Position numbers and translations under genes: made by a program
Shown: positions 5,962 to 8,896 of the stretch, piece by piece
Layout of the letters: every line of letters begins with the position of its first letter
Numbering within the stretch: the first letter of the stretch is position 1
The notes under the pieces: model-generated
What the model was told of the DNA's origin: nothing
The model's input: only the letters and a program-made list of their open reading frames with translations
The model's database searches: none
DNA from: Lachnoclostridium sp. UBA933
Lineage (GTDB): Bacteria > Bacillota > Clostridia > Lachnospirales > Lachnospiraceae
NCBI GenBank assembly: GCA_002293545.1
Contig: DBDL01000034.1
Location: 673 to 9,568 of the forward strand
Direction of reading: 5' to 3'
Length of the DNA stretch: 8,896 nt

Positions 5962-7325
5962 TGAAATATTTTAATACCCTGTTTTGTACAATCTTCAATT
6001 TTATGTTCAATAGAGCCAATCAGACTCAGCATCTGATCCGATAAAGCTTCTGCCTCTGAAAGGATATTTTTTGCCTTATACCGGTCTTTTTTATGTATTG
6101 CTTCGATTGCATTATCTCCTTTTTGGTGAAAATCGCTGTGCAGCTTGCCGACTTGTTCCCATTTTTTTAAAATCTCCGGATGCTGAATATCCAAGACTCC
6201 GTAATAATGCCCGAATGCACATTTATTTGAATCCGTTTGTAATGGTTTGTTTTCCATGGAATTCGTCATTTCTTCCAGTTTATTGAGCCATTCGATATGT
6301 GCTGTTTTTGCCTTTTTCAAAATATCCGATAATTCATCATTGGTTAGTGCATGTTCTCCGGAAAGCAAACCGGCAAACATTCCGTGCATCATTTTATCAA
6401 ACCCATCATCCAGGGAATTAATTTCATTTACAGTTTTCAGTGTCTTTTCTGTGCTTTCATAAACGATTTTCGTAGCGATTGATAAGTTTTCAGCATCCTT
6501 TGCCGAAGATTCCATTGCCAAATCAATTTCTGAAGCGGAGGCTTTAATGCTGTTGATTTCTTCCGATATTTCCTCAATTTGATTGGTTACATCGTTTAAT
6601 TCCGTGATATTATTTACAATCGTATCCGAAACAGTGTCAATCATATCACCCATTTCATTTGTTGATTGTATGGCATGTGACACACTGGCTTTTCCTTCAT
6701 CGGCAGCTTCATATATACGCTGCATAAACTCTTTCATCCCTTCTAAATTTTGATTCGTGCTATCGGAAAGCGTTCTGATTTCTTCGGCGACTACAGCAAA
6801 TCCTTTTCCCGCTTCTCCTGCCCTTGCCGCCTCAATGGCGGCATTCAGTGCTAACAGATTTGTTTGATTGGCAATAGCCTGAACGCTTTGTACCACATTA
6901 TCCACTTCATTAGTTAAAGAAACCAACTGCTCTACTTTGTCATTCATATCGTTGGTACTGGTAACAACCGTTTCCTTTAGTTCGGCTGCATTATGAATCA
7001 AACCCCGGCTTTTTTCATTCCGTTTTGATAGTTCCGATGATCTCTTCATCAAATCCTCAAAATGATCCGCCGTTTTTTCTATGGTTTCTTTTACCACATC
7101 CACAGTCGCAGTTGTTTCTTCAATGACAGACAGGTTTGAATTGCTTACGTTATCCATTTGTTTTACTGCTTTCATGGAATTATTTGAAAAATATTTGATT
7201 TTAAGACTGAAATTGCTAAGATTACTTGTTAATTTCATAGCTTCTTTGGATGCTTCCGCCATACGCTTCTCATTCTTCAATAATTCGTCCAGTTCAATAT
7301 TTTTTTCTTTTTTCCGCTTCATCAT
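5958..7325 (-). CDS. Soluble methyl-accepting chemotaxis protein with zinc-binding CZB domain
   Basis: Cytosolic chemoreceptor of 455 residues that should control CheA/CheW kinase arrays. There is no signal peptide, membrane segment or HAMP domain; the N-terminus is charged and coiled-coil-like (about 1-60). The MCP signalling helices span about 60-300, with the hairpin tip [20 protein letters not shown] (151-170) followed by [20 protein letters not shown]. The C-terminus (about 335-450) is a chemoreceptor zinc-binding domain: H343 (AHIEW), C369 (CAFGHYYG), H396 and H400 (LHSDFH) have the family's H-C-H-H spacing (26, 27, 4). This layout matches TlpD-type receptors of Helicobacter, in which the CZB zinc site responds to oxidants such as hypochlorous acid; a similar role here is inference. 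The ATG has AGGGGGA 8 bases upstream; a second ATG follows directly. No che genes are adjacent, so it is an orphan receptor. Convergent with the repeat frame at 5824. Confidence 0.95.
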   Translation of the reverse strand: MMKRKKEKNIELDELLKNEKRMAEASKEAMKLTSNLSNFSLKIKYFSNNSMKAVKQMDNVSNSNLSVIEETTATVDVVKETIEKTADHFEDLMKRSSELSKRNEKSRGLIHNAAELKETVVTSTNDMNDKVEQLVSLTNEVDNVVQSVQAIANQTNLLALNAAIEAARAGEAGKGFAVVAEEIRTLSDSTNQNLEGMKEFMQRIYEAADEGKASVSHAIQSTNEMGDMIDTVSDTIVNNITELNDVTNQIEEISEEINSIKASASEIDLAMESSAKDAENLSIATKIVYESTEKTLKTVNEINSLDDGFDKMMHGMFAGLLSGEHALTNDELSDILKKAKTAHIEWLNKLEEMTNSMENKPLQTDSNKCAFGHYYGVLDIQHPEILKKWEQVGKLHSDFHQKGDNAIEAIHKKDRYKAKNILSEAEALSDQMLSLIGSIEHKIEDCTKQGIKIFH

Positions 7326-7382
7326 ATTCTATTTCCCCCTGTTAATGTTTTCGATTTGTGTCATAAAAAGTGTACTGGTATT

Positions 7383-7388
7383 ATTATA
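7383..7388 (-). promoter_or_regulatory. Possible -10 element upstream of the chemoreceptor gene
   Basis: A perfect TATAAT on the minus strand, 57 bases before the ATG at 7325. The sequence at the proper -35 distance, TGTTAC (7406-7411), matches the consensus poorly, so this may be a weak or activated promoter. Confidence 0.4.
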
Positions 7389-7526
7389 TGTAAAATGACA
7401 ATATCGTAACATTTAATTGTAAATATTTCAAATAATAATTCATAATATGACAAATGTATTGATGGATCATTGAATGGATACGAATAAATCCGTCGTGATT
7501 TAAGTCGAAATATGTAAAAAAAAGTA
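7389..7526. other. A/T-rich divergent intergenic stretch without a gene
   Basis: It separates the divergent chemoreceptor and collagen-like genes (whole gap 7326-7582). I see no open frame with a ribosome binding site and no strong hairpin with a T run in this part. Confidence 0.6.
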
Positions 7527-7553
7527 ACCTCTATTGGGACACTTAATATACTA
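7527..7553 (+). promoter_or_regulatory. Possible sigma-K-like promoter of the collagen-like gene
   Basis: AC (7527-7528), then exactly 16 bases, then AATATACTA (7545-7553), which fits the Bacillus sigma-K pattern AC-N16-CATANNNTA with one mismatch. I found no good sigma-A pair here: a TTGGGA at 7535 has no -10 at 17 bases. Mother-cell sigma-K control would suit a spore-surface protein. The DNA is A/T-rich, so a chance match is possible. Confidence 0.4.
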
Positions 7554-7564
7554 TTAGTAGTATA
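7547..7564 (+). promoter_or_regulatory. Perfect inverted repeat before the collagen-like gene
   Basis: TATACTA (7547-7553) and TAGTATA (7558-7564) are exact reverse complements around TTAG. It overlaps the candidate -10 element and ends 4 bases before the ribosome binding site AAAGGAG (7569-7575). It could be an operator or a small 5' hairpin in the mRNA. Confidence 0.5.
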
Positions 7565-7582
7565 AATGAAAGGAGTATCTCA

Positions 7583-8896
<1,314 letters not shown>

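Noticed and set aside
7401..7430. Sigma-D (flagellar) promoter for the chemoreceptor gene
   Set aside because: CGATAT at 7401-7406 on the minus strand resembles the -10, but no TAAA lies at the required 12-16 base distance.

Overview
The window looks like part of a chromosome from a low- to mid-GC, endospore-forming Firmicute, most likely a clostridial or Lachnospiraceae-like anaerobe. The reasons are a T-box riboswitch, strong AGGAGG-type ribosome binding sites, A/T-rich intergenic DNA with sigma-A-type promoters, a lysine-rich FnIII-like module of the kind common in gut clostridia, and a GXT collagen-like protein resembling spore-surface proteins. No marker gene fixes the species, so this is inference.

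Layout from left to right. Positions 1-1304 (minus) hold the first 434 codons of an aspartyl-tRNA synthetase (aspS), cut by the left edge. It is preceded by a complete T-box leader (about 1361-1592) whose specifier codon can be read as GAC (Asp), and by a sigma-A promoter. Positions 1635-3950 (minus) encode a 771-residue secreted protein with two lamin-tail domains, an Ig-like segment, a Pro/Thr repeat linker and a very basic FnIII-like C-terminus. Positions 4134-4964 (minus) encode a small prenyltransferase/squalene-cyclase-like helical protein. It is divergent from 5076-5810 (plus), a five-helix membrane protein with a PH-like middle, and the two promoters physically overlap. Just downstream (5824-5961, plus) lies an odd 45-codon frame built from six in-phase 15-base repeats, ending in a weak hairpin with a T8 tract. 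Positions 5958-7325 (minus) encode a soluble chemoreceptor with a C-terminal zinc-binding CZB domain. From 7583 to the right edge (plus) runs an open gene for a Cys-rich, five-module, collagen-like protein, probably on the spore or cell surface.

The genes do not form one pathway. aspS is a self-contained, tRNA-regulated housekeeping unit. The rest is an accessory mix of surface proteins, a small cyclase-like protein, a membrane protein and a cytosolic sensor, mostly in single-gene units with their own promoters. The least explained items are the 15-base-repeat small frame at 5824-5961, the alternating module pattern and palindromic leader of the collagen-like gene, and the stand-alone toroid protein. 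I saw no CRISPR array, insertion sequence, tRNA or rRNA gene.
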